Origin: Neodiprion pinetum
Taxonomy: Eukaryota; Arthropoda; Insecta; Hymenoptera; Diprionidae
Direction: 5' to 3'
Length of the DNA stretch: 64,000 nucleotides
Assembly (NCBI RefSeq): GCF_021155775.2
Contig: NC_060233.1
Location: forward strand, 41,643,609-41,707,608
This document shows, piece by piece, positions 36,100-49,283 of the stretch (position 1 is its first letter; the number at the start of each line of letters is the position of its first letter). The notes beneath the pieces were generated by a model. It was given only the letters and a program-made list of their open reading frames with translations. It was not told the origin of the DNA and made no database searches. Made by a program: the position numbers and the translations under genes.

Positions 36100-39000
36100 G
36101 AACGGGGTGTTTCGTTATCACTTATCAACAAAGTGTGACAAGTTTCCAGTTCAGGATGACATCGTTTCGGGCCGCGAATCGCTAAGCATGCCGGTCGTTT
36201 TCACGAGCAAAGACCTCGCGTCGCGTTGGTTGGTCGGTGGGAAAGAACGAATGCCGACCAACCCGAGGCTTTCAGGGGGATCGAGAAAAACCACAGTTAC
36301 GAATGGAAGAGCGTCGCGGGAACGATACGGTGAGTAATTATGAATCCTGCGTGAAGATGCTGTGACCAAAGAGCTCGTGCCAACAGCCGTGACCCTCTGC
36401 TTCTCTCTACCTTCTCTCGTTTCTCTCCTCCCTGTGTTACGGAGTTAACTTAACTGGTAACACCTCCTCGGATGATTTCATTCCGAGAGCAACGGACACC
36501 TCCTACTCTGCAGTGGAGGAGATCGTTATGGCGAGATCCCTCCGCGATAATATCGTATCGTCTCTCCATCTTGGAACGTCTCAGAAAATACTAGCGGTTG
36601 TACGTATAAACGCTGGTTCGTTAAGAAAATTTAGAAATACGAAATAACAAATTGGCTTCGCTTGAGTATGTATAATTCCAGATGTTTCGCTAATTATTTG
36701 GCGATGATTTCGTCAGGATGAAGAATAATTAATATCTCGAAACAGTTGGCATTTTTGCGGTATATTGACGAAAATATCTCTGGACTATTTGATTACACGG
36801 AAAATAAATCAGCTTCATTTTAATTGAACATTTCTTTTTTAACGATTCCGAGAATCTGCTTATTAATTTTATACGAAGTAGGTATGATTGGGCAAGTGAA
36901 TTTCATCAAAATTGAAGAGAGTTTTAATGATCTTACGAAATTATTTCGAAGAGATTACAGGTAGGCGATAATCGCTGTCTGCGAGTTCCTTTTTCACGAG
37001 CACAGAATATTCTTTGATAAAGTGCATTAACATTTTGCGGGGAATGATCTCGTTGCTGCAGTGATGAATCCGAATGATTGAAAAGTTGCTTTGAATAATC
37101 GAGAGTTCGTGCCGATTTGTCGCGGTTAATGCATCGGAATAGGTATCGCATAGCGAAACAGCGGGTAATCTCAGCTAATACGGTGTTTCCACGTGGAGGG
37201 CAGATCTAAGAGCCGCGGTATTAACGTGTGAAGTCTGGTTAAATTGTGAAATCCGCACAACGAACGACGAGCGAGTGACTTGGCGTGTAACGACCAGGTA
37301 CATGACCGTGATCACTTACCACATTTACATGATGATGCGGTCCGGGAATCGTAATTTATGCAAATAATAGCGGCTAGATAATTCATGTAGATTAAACCTC
37401 GTTACTTATCATAACTTATCACGTGCCAAATCCCTGTGGGCGAAATCATCCCGCGGGCCCCGAGTCTTCGGAACACGACGTTCGACACCCGCTCGAGGTT
37501 CAACAGTAGCGCCCGTAGTTGAATTCGTGATGGAAAAGCGAGGGATTGCAGGACCGTTAGACCCGTAGTTTATATGGGCGCCCGTTTCCGCCTCCCATAA
37601 ATATCCGCAAACTAAACCGCCTCACATTAATTGCGACAAGTCGATTTAGTCCGGGGGTCATTGATTCGGCGTGGCAGCTCTTTCAATCGAGTTGTAACGC
37701 AGCATCGGCGACAGCTCGTGGGACGATCGAATTGTCATCTTGTTGGTCGGACGAGTCGGTTCCTCGGCGGCGATTCTTGTACCAACCTACCTCCCACGAT
37801 GCTCGGTGAACCTGTGTTACTCTATTTTTCGGTAAGAAAATAATTGGTATGAAATTCGGGGAAATCACGTCGCCTACCTCGGATCGATCGGCCGCGGCTC
37901 GCTGCAGTACTATTAATTAATACGAGCTATCGGTCGGGCCGATTGCCGCTATAAAAATTGATCCAACCGTGGCCGGATCGCACCGACTTAATGGGACATT
38001 TACCGAGCCATTAATCGCTTTGGGACACCGAAACCCCGTCCGGTTCCCGCACACTTCGTTTACCCCATCACGATCAGCCGGACGCGAACGCGTGACACGG
38101 AATTAGGCGACGAATCCGATCGCCTATCCGAGAGGCATCACCTTCCGCTACAGGGAATCGGAGTCTCGTCGAATCGGGTATATGTATGGGCGAGAAGAAG
38201 GAGCAGTTCCGTGTTGCCATCGAGCCGGGATAACTCGAGGTCGGCGTGGCCGAGAGAGCTGCCTAGAACCTAGACTCTGGATGCTGGATGCTGGAGGATG
38301 GCGGATGGCGGATGGACCACCTACCAGCGTTGATCCGATCTCTGTACACTGGTTTGTTCGTTCCTAAGTTGGCCTGTCTTTCTGGTGGTTGGTTCGCCGG
38401 TCGTTTGGTGCTGCAGCCTCGCGACCTCCTGTTCCCATCAATAACTCTCATAATATCTAATTAATCACAAATTATCTAGATCTACGGTTTGTGCCCGAAG
38501 GAGAAAGCGATATGGAGTTGAGACGTTCGTCGGCAGCGCTGGTTGTGCAGGTATACACGGTATGTTGTTACATCTATACCTGTGGGCATCGTGCACCTAA
38601 TACGAAACCGATACCTTCTTGTAAACTTGTGTGCGCCGTGTCGGCCGGAAAATATACGCGATTTATATGAAAAACCAGACGCTCCGCCTCGGAGGAACGA
38701 CATATGCGATGAAGAATGTCGCGCGTATCACGCTTAATTCTCGGAGACACGCCGACCGTTACGTTTCTTCCTACTTCCACGTGTAATCAGCTACGATAGG
38801 TACGGCAATAAGTGACAAAAATTTGTCGGTCGTACGTTGAATTGAAAATTTCGTGATTAATTAATTGCGCTAAACAAATTTTCAGAGATTATTAAAGTAC
38901 GTAGCTTTTGTTCTTGCAATGGCGGAACAAACACTTCTCGGATGCTATTCAGTGTCCAGCGTTCCTGCGATCAAAAAATTTCGGACACTGATGAGATGCG

Positions 39001-40679
39001 ACGATAATGCAGGCAGAGTCGAAGTCGATTATTTTTGACACAGCTTCCGTGTATCCAATTTCGCGAACTGTACGTGGCTGCGAAACAGAAAACGAAAAAA
39101 AAAAAAATAAAAAAACTATTGGCTTTTAAGAAACTTTATTCGTCAATGCTTCGAAATTCCAAATATGTCGAAACGAACATACCTACTTGTATAATCGTGC
39201 GTAGAAGAAGAAAAAAAAAAAAATAAAAAAAGGAAAAATGCTCCTCGGTGTCAAGTTTAAGGCTCGTGTCATCCTATTTTATCGTGAGATTAGGTAAATA
39301 CGGCGTAAACACGAGACGCATGACGGTTTCAATAAATGAGAAAACGCTTCAACTCGCGTCAAAGCAGCGGTAGCAAGTCGGGTCAGATTGCGTAATAAAA
39401 TTGGATATAAGTTACGAAGAATCCAGTGGAAATCCCGACTCCTCGGTCTCGTCTCGTCTCGTTACGCTCAGTCAGTGAAGTTATTGTGCATCAGCGTCCG
39501 CGCGAAGAGGGAGCATTTAATTCGAATCCTGATTGGAACGCCGGCTGGAGTCCTCCTCCTGCAGCCGGGGCCTTTTTACTCTTCAGCTCCGACCCGTTCG
39601 ACGGAACCGGGCCTCTCGCTGCACCGATGATAGATTTGGCGCCTAGCTGGCCGATAGCCCTTATCAATTTGGTGGAATGGTACAGGGGTGTCTAATTAGT
39701 AGTATCGCAACGCGCGTGCACGAGGGCAGCGAACAAGTGCACTTATCGTGATTTGTCAGCGGGCCATCCTTCGTCTCCCGCCCTCTCGCCGCGCTTCGGA
39801 TCCTCAGGACGCGGTTTGGTCGACGCACGAGCGTCCTGCGGGGAGATAGAGATAACACCGACGTTTTCGTCTCTATCTGTCGAAACTCGAAACGCCTCCT
39901 CTTCCCCGGCCGTCCTCTTTCCGGCGACGCGGTCAAGGTTCCGTGTGTTCCGATTTCTTTCAAACGCTCGTCGTCCTTCTCCTCTCGATTCTTCCCCTCG
40001 TTTTAATCGGTATTTTTGGTCGTCGTAGCCGCGCCTCGGCGCGCCTTGCGCCCGAGTGTCGGATTCCTCATTACAGTATGTCACTCTTTGTAACAATCCG
40101 TGTTTGACGCGGCTGATCTCCGATAGCCGCACATGCGTTGCAACGGCTGAACCGGCGACGCGATCGTCGTTGAGAAAAGTGAAATTTGGGTCCTCGTGCG
40201 GAGGAAAATTATGGCCGTTTTATTGCCGGCCGCGTACCGCGGACGCCTCAGAATTTCGTCGCCTCGAGCCTCCCGGTCGTAGATTACGTGTTTATAGGTA
40301 ATTTCATTATTTCCTGTCTTACGCCACCGAGGAATTCCAATCCGAAAGTATCACCCTTCGGCCGGGCGAGCTGTATAAACACCGGGAATAATTCACATCG
40401 CCACCGAAAATGCCAATTTCGCTCCGCGTATAAGGCCCGAAGACAGACCGCACGAACCCTGGAAAAAATTCCGGTGTCACTCTTCGTTTCGGGCTGTGAC
40501 TCGGATTATAATCCGAAATCCAATTAAACGGTATACGTGCGACACGTTGGCGCATACGTGTAGCCTTTATTTGTACACAATGGACATAGAGCATACGTCC
40601 CGCGGTCGGGGTATCTCCTCTTTTTCTACGTAATCTCCTCCTTTTTCATTACGGCGGAAGACGTGGCGAGGAGAATGTA

Positions 40680-40830
40680 CCTCCTGGGCGGGCCCGATGT
40701 GTCGGGCCCAGCTATCGGCTGGGTCGGGGCCTGGGATCTCGAAGGTTCGTGCGTAAGGTGGAGGGCCCGATCGGGTCTAGCGCCTCGGGAATCGAGCGAA
40801 GGGTTCGGGGGGTAGGGCCCGATAGACGGG
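40680..40830. other. GC block with repeated GGGCCCGAT words
   Basis: Within about 150 bp the sequence GGGCCC occurs at 40,690, 40,703, 40,763 and 40,815. Three of these copies extend to GGGCCCGAT. The reading frames across it have no coding character. Like the block at 29.6-30.3 kb it may be a regulatory element, but nothing else here supports a specific role. Confidence 0.45.
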
Positions 40831-43800
40831 GAGAAAGATAGAGCGGCCCTGGGTCTCGGTGCGACTCCGCGTTTCGGCAACCTCCCGATAAAAAGAGAGG
40901 ACGTCAACGAAATAAGAAAAGCGAGTTAATCGAATAAGAGCGAGGCGCTCGTGGTGGGCAGGTATCCGTGGATGTAAAGGCGACCGGAACGAATCGTTCC
41001 GACTGAGATATCCGCCCCTCGCCCCTTCCTCGCCCCCAACGAACTCGGCTCGGATACTCGTTGCCTGGCCTTGTTATACGCGAGCTTTTTGTCAAATGTA
41101 CGGATTAAACTCGTCCTGCGGGGATCAACGATTTTCGATCCAGAAACCGGCGTTCTCGGAAATGGCACGAGTTCAGGGTACTCCTGAATCGAAATTTTTC
41201 ATGGGAACCTTTGCCGACTTTGTGAATAGTTCGGATTTATATACTCGCACGAGTCTTCGCCGAAACGTATTCGTCATCGGCAGAGGCGTGCGTCCAGATT
41301 GTATAACGCGATATAGCCGCTTGCCACTTGGCAATAAATCGAGAAGCAGGGAATAATTCACACAAAATTGATCCTTATCTTGTTGGGCAAACAAATCATA
41401 TTCGCGCCGAAGATGTGCAACCGCAATTTTTTTTACCTGTCCATGTTTTTACCGCCTCTGGGTGTATTGCCGAAATTTCCTGCGGAGATATTTCGGTACT
41501 TTTTTTTTCTGTTTGAATGATTTTATTTATTTATTTTTTTTTTTTGGTTTTTTTTTTTCATTCTTATTTATCTCTTTATACTTTTTCCACACGGAGGTGA
41601 GTGATATACCGAGCCGAAAGGCTGCTTTATGCGCGGCGATGCCATGACTGCGGCTAGCTTTTATTTATACAGCTATACGGGATTGGTATTACCGTAGGTA
41701 ATAGGTGTAGAGTGATTTACGTTCTAACGAGAAGAGATATGCCCAGCATTCGTAATGTACCAACAATAAAATACGATATTAAGAACGCGCTGACGTTGCT
41801 ATATTACTATTACTGAAATCCACGTAATTGGGCTAATTCGCGTAGATCCGCTCTGAAGCGGTGATAGGTATAACATCGTCTCCGCAGCCACGCCGTCAGC
41901 CTTAATCTCAACCTCGAGCTTTTTTCTCGATAATATTATTGCGGTATACATTTGCACGTCTATACATATATATATACAAACTGTAACTTTCAATGGAAAA
42001 CTTAGCGACATAAAAAACGTTAATTATATTTCTTAAGTTTCTATGTAACGGCGGATAAAACGAGTTTTGTACCTTTTATACGTATACCTGACCGCAGGGC
42101 ATCTCCGTGTCTCGTATACCGGCCGTTTGCCAACTCCCGTCACGTTACCGCAGAAATAAATTGATATACACATCGGCTCTTTCGCGATACAACGATTATT
42201 GTAATCTAAAAATCTGAAATCCCTCGGATGTTTTCTCTCAAAATTCCGTCATGCGAGCCCGCGTCGACGGTAAAGGTGGTTTTTTTGTCTTTTTGTTGAA
42301 AAAATCAGCGGCGAATCGAACCGCATAAAAATGCATCCCATAACGCGAACCTCGTGAGCGATCACAAGGCAATGCTAATGGAGCTGCACGGGGTGCAGCA
42401 GTTCGCATATACTCGAGGCCCTCGGATAAAAGGACTAGCTGAAGGAGCCGGGAAGGCGGTGCACTCGTGTTGGACATGCGGTGAACCGCAGAACGTTGGC
42501 CAGAAAAACGACCCCGAACCGCGAGCTCGAATGAGCGCTCGGTGACTTACTCGAAACATCGCATCGCGGCGCTTCTCAAGCTTAATTACCTCATACCGAG
42601 CTTGCATCTCCACCTGATGATGGCCGACAACCCTTCTCGACAACGAGGAGATCACTCGGGACGAGAAGGCATCCCGTGCTTCAACGCCAAGCAGGTTTCT
42701 TGCGTCAAACTCGGTGTTGGAGGTCGGATATTCTTATGCGCGAATTTACCCTCCCCCTCTGGAATGAAATGACAGTGTTTCAACGTGCACTTTGCGCGTT
42801 CGGCTTCTCCACCAGCCGTAAATCAAGGGTCCAAATTATGACCCTGATAATTTCATCTAATAAAACAAGCGTTGTTCGTAGCGAGTCGCGCATCAAGGCG
42901 CCTGATGACCGCTACGCTGCTTCTTGATGACAGCAAAAATTGTTCGTATAATAACTGCAATATCATCAAAATTATCCCATGACATTCCGGGGACAAGTTT
43001 TCAAGTTATTCTGCGGAACAAAGTTCGCGAAGTATCCGATGGGGGTAAAAATATAACTACAGTATTGAATTTAAAAAAAAAACCTTAATACATAGAACTT
43101 GATAATGGTGAAAGTCCAAATATGAAGAAGGAAGAATTAGAAAGATCGGAACATAGAACATGGCAAACATCGGATTCCTCTTGATGACACAGAATCGTAT
43201 TACAGGTTATCCATTTTACTGTATCACGTTTCGAACTTTCTGTATGTCTGCTTGGTGTGTTTAAAATTTTTCGATACTGGAACGTTTCCACACTTTTAAA
43301 TTCTACGAACAAGATTTTCGCGTCAATGAAAATTCATCAGCAATTCTAGTTTGTTGCACCAACCCGAATTAGTTTGCGAGGGAAAAATCTCTGGCCCCGG
43401 GATGATTGTCCGCGTGAATGTAAATATTCATCTATGCAGAAGAGTACGTGCCAAGCGAAGATAATAATATTTTACAGGCTTGGCTTGAGGCAGGTTAACG
43501 TGTACACAAGATACATTATCCTGCGGGGCAGTACCTGTCGATGCTGCGGCGGCGGCGGCAACGGCAGCAAGCGGGCAGCCATCCAGCCTTTACTTTGTAA
43601 TTTGTATCTATTTATCGTGACGCAGTCGTCATCATACGCGGAGGCGAGTCGTTTGATCGAACGCCGCAGTGATTGCCTCGACTGATATCTGCTCCCGCAT
43701 CTCCGGCTAATGATTATTAGCTATAACGTACCTCCGCCCCCCTTCATATATTCATACGCATCGTGCGTCGCGGAGCCTCGCTGTAGGCGTATCGAACCAA

Positions 43801-46800
43801 CGCTTTTCACTCACCTGTGTGATCCGGCGTGGGTTCTAGCCGCCCGCGCCGCGCCGCGAAGCGTAATCAACCATACCGCATTTTTATTAATTAAAAACAC
43901 AATTTCATTTCACGTATGCGCATAAATTTTCAGATCTGCTTCGCCTCCTCTTACGAGGATAATTTATGTCCCCGGTGGAAACGGGGATGAACCTGGTTAC
44001 AGGTTATATACGATCCTGTTTCGGAAGATTTTCTCTAATACGGATGCAATTATTACGGCTCGAATATTTGCTTAACCGTTTTGGTAGAAATTAGCCGCAG
44101 CGTTGCGGCGTCGAATTCCCGCACCGGTCCGCGGACAAAAGGTACAGGCATTATTAAATAAAAATTGTAGTGAAAAAAACTGTAAGATTCTTAAACGTCA
44201 TTGGAGTTTGAATTCATACGGGTTCTTGCGCGTCATTGATCAACCTGAATTACATCTTGAGGCCTCGTGACTCGCGTAATGGCAGAAACTCGTTCAGAAA
44301 ATTCTTTGCCTTCGTGTTGTTCGGTAGAAAAACGTGATCTGGAAAGTAGAAACGGGCACGTACGTATAATGTACAATGCTATACCTACCAGCCTCGTACC
44401 TCCGTAGTATATACAATATCCAATACGTATACACGGTGAAGCACAACAGAGCGGCGATCCGGCGCTCCAGCAATCCGTTTCTCGTCTCGCAGTCGGCAAC
44501 AATTCCGATTCAATTTCCGAACCCTGGTCCAGACGCAGCCGCTTGAACTCCTGGCTCTAATAATCCAAGTATACAAACTCGTTTCTAATCAAGCTCTGTG
44601 AGAAATTTCGATATATCCGAGCGAGTGGAAGCGAGATAAAAAAATGAATGAAAAAACAACCACAAATAAATAAAAAAAAAAACGTATCACGGAAATCATA
44701 AACGAGGATTGAAAAATTTCGTCGGCTCCTCCCGCAACGGCAAAGGACGCACCGCACACCTCGGGATTTTACTCCGTCGAATGTTGCGTGACGTTCGGTC
44801 AATGCCGGGCCATGCACGGCCATAACTCCGCTATCGGAGCACCGAGAACGCGAGCGATATGCCCACGTGAAACGGACCGTCGATATAATTAATAACTGGC
44901 AGCGGATATCGGCGCGCCCGATATTCGGCCTGTCGACCGACCGACCGATCGTCCTGCAGCCTGACTTACGGTTCCCGATGCCCACAGCCGGCTAGGTGCC
45001 CGAATCGATTATATCCGTATTTCATCTACCGATACCGCGAGTGTGATGGATTTCACGTTCTATATCGTCGGAAATAGAGGAGATGGAAATTAATGATCCG
45101 GCATTGCCGCTTGTCCCAGATTTCGAGCCACCCGAGTCGGTATCTTGTGCTTCTCCTGCCGCCTGGACGAAGTCACGGGTTCCTGGGAATGTTAAATACG
45201 TGATATGTTTCTCTATTAGGTCCTCGTACAGCGCCAATTGATCGTGCTCCGTATTCGATACGGGACAAGCGTATTGAACACCGGCACTGAGTGTTGAATA
45301 TATTTTATATTCTAACGAGTTTTCGACATCTTGAGCAGAATTTTTTCTATGCAGCCTTATTTCTCAAGTAATCTGTGTTGCGGTCCCCTTGTAGCGTTAA
45401 AGTCGACTCTTGCCAGAGGACAATGGTCCAGGAAATATCGCAGCGAGATAAAGACGGGAGATGGGTTGTCGGGGCGAAAAATATGTCTAGATTAGAACAA
45501 CAACGGAGATGCGCGGTGGAAGCAAGTGGAACGGAGAACCCTGAGTCAGGAGTCACGAGAACTGCAAAATTGAAAAAGACAGATAAGGGGAAAATATTGT
45601 CAAGATACAGCAGGAGTGTATGGATGCGATAAATACCATAGAGATTTGGAAATTTCTACATTAACGAGATAAGATAGAGTAAATGTCAGTCTTACAAAGA
45701 ATAGAAGCAAAATATTTCAGACTACACGTGAAACGAAACGTTGTGGTAAATATGAAGCGTAGAGGTCAAGAGAAAAACTGAATTAGGAAGAAAATATTGA
45801 TGGGAAAAGAAACGAGAAAGTACAGAAGTAAATCATTTATATTAGCTCAAAATTAACTATGCGTATGATGTGACAGCTTGTAGCAAAGGACGTGTAAATT
45901 CTCGAGTATGGACTCGTTCGTGAAACGGCTCGAAAGCCACTTTGCGAAACGCGACCGTGTGTGGATACACCGCAGATAGCAATCTGCGCGTTTGCGGTAT
46001 CGGCAGAAGGAGGGTTAACTGTTATGACTGCGCCGTAAAAAAGGGGAGGAAAAAAGCAACACAGCGTTCGGCGTTCATTGCCGATCGAGGCGGCGCACAA
46101 TGCCTGCGCCGCATTTCCGTAGCCACACCATAGAATCTAGTTGCGGGAACGGGACAAGTGCGCTTCGACAACCCTCCTGAATCGTTCATACGCACGCAGC
46201 TAAGCTTACTCGCTACAGTGCCGACGACCACGTGATACTCGAGCCAGACGGTAGCGTCTATTGTTCACTTACCCCGGGGATTTCGCTCTAGTGATCCACT
46301 TCAGCGGCTGTCTCAGATCCGTAAGGACGCGTCATTTTACCCTCGCAGTTCGGCGGTACAAGCCTGGCGCATCAGCGTCTCTACGAATGAACAGATCGAA
46401 GTAACCATTTCATACCAAAAACAGTGAGGCGGGCTTCTTCGCTGCGGTCGAATATCAGCGAACTTGTATATTCCTCGCCTGCGTGCAGCAGGAGGAAAAA
46501 GGCCGCGGAGATACGCCCTGATGATACTCTGCCCGACTTCGGCGCAAGTCCAGACGGACTGCATGCGACCCCTGTTAGGTACACACGAGGGGAAATCTCT
46601 TCACCCCAACGCTGACAATGCTCTCGGTGATTGCGACAGATGCGTCGGCGGGGCGCGTGCCTCTTTTCACAATCCACCCCTTCGCTGCACCGACCGGGGG
46701 AAGACGAGGTGGTTCGGGACGCTTCGAGGCTGCACAGGTGCGGCCGATGCTCGTCGCTGCGGGGGAGCAGCTGCGGATTTGGCGGCGGCGGCGCGGCGGG

Positions 46801-48249
46801 GGGATACGGGGCAGAGGAGGAAACGGGCAATCGGAGCTTCCTTCGGTGTCCTCACTTCCTGCGGGCCTATTAAAACCCGATAATGACGGCTAATGGGATG
46901 CGTTGGACCGGCTACGTGACGTACGGTAAAAACGGGAGTGTGAGAGCGGCGCTCATTGCGAAGCGTGACTAAGCTAAGCGGGGATCCTGAGCCGAGAAAT
47001 AAGCGCTACGCTGAAGAAACGCGACGGGATTCTAAGACAAGGGAACAACGTCGGCTCCGCTCGAAGCGTAGTTTTCGTCTCACTGCCAAACTACCCCTAA
47101 ATTATTGCGATCGCTGTCGGGTTTCGCTCTCAATTAGAAAGCGTGACCGTTCCGGCGGCGTTCGGAGTGAAGACGGTATCGGAAACACGAGGGAAAAATT
47201 CGACCTGTCCGCCCCGGTTGTTTTGACTGCACCCTTCGCGGCGATCCGGCGTCCTGGGGCAGGGGTCGTGCATCGTGGATTCGGTTCGAAAGTGACGACT
47301 AATTTCTTTAAGACCGGGGGCCAATTAGCCGAGGAAATACAAAGCGGGAAAAATGACGAGCGCCGCTCTCTCAGCTCCGGCATTACATGGCGAGGAAGTA
47401 ATCGACGGAGGCCCTTAATTAAGCCGCTATGCAGATTTACTCAGGCGCACGCAAACACTCGCGTGCGTACTCGTGTGCGTGCACGCACGGTTTGACGCGC
47501 GTGTAATCCGGTCGAGGCGAGGGAGCCGAGATTCGACGGCGCTGCGCGGCGGAGTGGACTTAACTTAATTTAGAGCGTCTCTCTGCAGCCGAAGCCCAAT
47601 AGACTATTAAATTTAAATTCGTAAATTACGCCTGATTTAAATCGCCCGCGGTGCCGGTTGTGCCGGATCTCGACCGCCGTCCTTCCATCCCGATTCCGTC
47701 GAGCGTTCCGAGCGCGCGTTTCGCGGAGCGTCGAGCCGCGTGTGCGGCCGGAAAATCGCGTCGATCGCTCGCGTTTATCGGCTCCGCACCGACAGAGGTG
47801 AATGGGGTGATAATCGGGCAGTTCGAACGCGGCCCGAGGCCCTGGTAACGGTTACTCCTCTCGAACGTTGTTAACGTGGGACGAGGATCCGTCAATCCTT
47901 GCGCAGCTGAGCGGGATTCTTCTCCGCCGCTTCTGCGCCAGCTTCTTCGTCCCGCTGTAGGGGGCCGGTCCGCGCCCTCGGGAACGATGCACGTATATAC
48001 GAATGGTAGGTATGTCTTCCCTTTCTCTCCTTCCTACGGTAGAACTACTCCAACCTGTCCAGTGAGTGAGTGTCGAGATCGAGAGAGAAGCCGAGTCCTC
48101 TTCTCTCGTCTCGTCTCTCGGGTCCAGCGCTGCAACGCGAGGCAGGCGAGACCCGCGTAATGGAAATGACTCAGCTCCGAGGCTTAGGACCGGGCCGAGG
48201 CGAATGTACGCCGCGCCGTTTATTGGTCATTATTGATATTGGATCAGTT

Positions 48250-48252
<3 letters not shown>

Positions 48253-48285
<33 letters not shown>
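48253..48285. repeat. (GA)n microsatellite
   Basis: An uninterrupted GA run of about 16 units, ending in AAAGGCG. It is a simple repeat that creates a spurious Arg-Glu repeat frame on the + strand. Confidence 0.93.
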
Positions 48286-48288
<3 letters not shown>

Positions 48289-49252
48289 CGCGCGTCCCGT
48301 CGTCGAGCCTCGAGTGACTCTAAGGAGATGATAATCGCCGATGAAAACTCCTCTCGTGTTTCTTGCCCTCGTAATACGTGTGTATAAATTTATATACACC
48401 GGTCGGGTGGTCGTGTACCGCGCGTTACAGCTCCGCAGGAGTGACTTCTGTACCGACGTCCATTACCGCAAACCGGACAGAATTCACGATAAAGATATTT
48501 CTTACAGATATCTATACGCACCTACGTACGTCCCTTCAGGACACACGCATGCCCTACCACACGTCAATCACTAATTGGCTCCGCCTCGTCCGGTAACTCG
48601 CGCAAGAACGGATAGACGCTTCATTCTCTATACCTGAACTCGTATTTTCCTCGAACCCCCGGCTATCTTGTCCGGTGAATCGGAGACGCCGACGGGATTT
48701 ACTCTCCGCGAATTCGACTATCGGACTCCGGACACGCGTAACAAACGTTGTGCAATAACCGCGACGCATGGTGGCACTATTCAAACCGGTCAGCACCTGC
48801 CACAATGCAACGCAGTGTGACCGTTGTCGGTTATGACCATTATAATGCCCAGATAGTATCTCGTGCTGGGTAAAACTTGTTTTATTTCATCGAGGCGATT
48901 GTACGAGCGGTCGAATAAGCAAATTTCTTCACTTTCCACGTCCAGTATGGAAATCTCTAATCGTAGGGTGCGACCGCTGATCGGTTGGACATTTTCTGAT
49001 TCAGCCATTCCGCAGCTCGATCTGTGACCGGGTCCGATACCAAACCGTATTTCTACACGGTGAAGGGGCCAGGGATGCGGGTTCGTTTCGTGCTCGGATA
49101 AAAATAAATCTTAAGTACTCGATAAACCAAGTGCCAGGAACTGGTCTTGAGTGTCGATTCATTTGATCCGTCGAAACGATTGGAAATGGTTCGAATTTTG
49201 AACCCTTTGAAGATGGATGTGCTCCGTGAAAAAGAAAAATAAGAGAATTGAG

Positions 49253-49283
49253 GATGAGAATGAGAATGAGAATGAGAATGAAA
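49253..49283. repeat. Tandem ATGAGA hexamer repeat, about 5 units
   Basis: Near-perfect hexanucleotide repeats of ATGAGA. On the minus strand they read as alternating Phe-Ser and keep a 173-codon frame partly open. That frame shows no family features, so I treat it as non-coding. Confidence 0.9.

Larger units (their letters stand above)
30310..40670. other. Gene-free stretch with scattered microsatellites
   Basis: No exon can be supported with family evidence. One minus-strand frame at 31,039-31,638 contains a hydrophobic, signal-peptide-like start (MAKPANASLIALFLLVLIYC) at 31,542. It is reported as a finding, not as a gene, because an open frame of this length is expected about once by chance in a window of this size. 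GA microsatellites and several AT-rich patches make up the rest. Confidence 0.5.

Noticed and set aside
42354..42545. + strand frame containing CWTCGEP, reminiscent of a zinc knuckle from a retroelement
   Set aside because: The His and last Cys of a CCHC knuckle are absent, and no other retroelement sequence is nearby.
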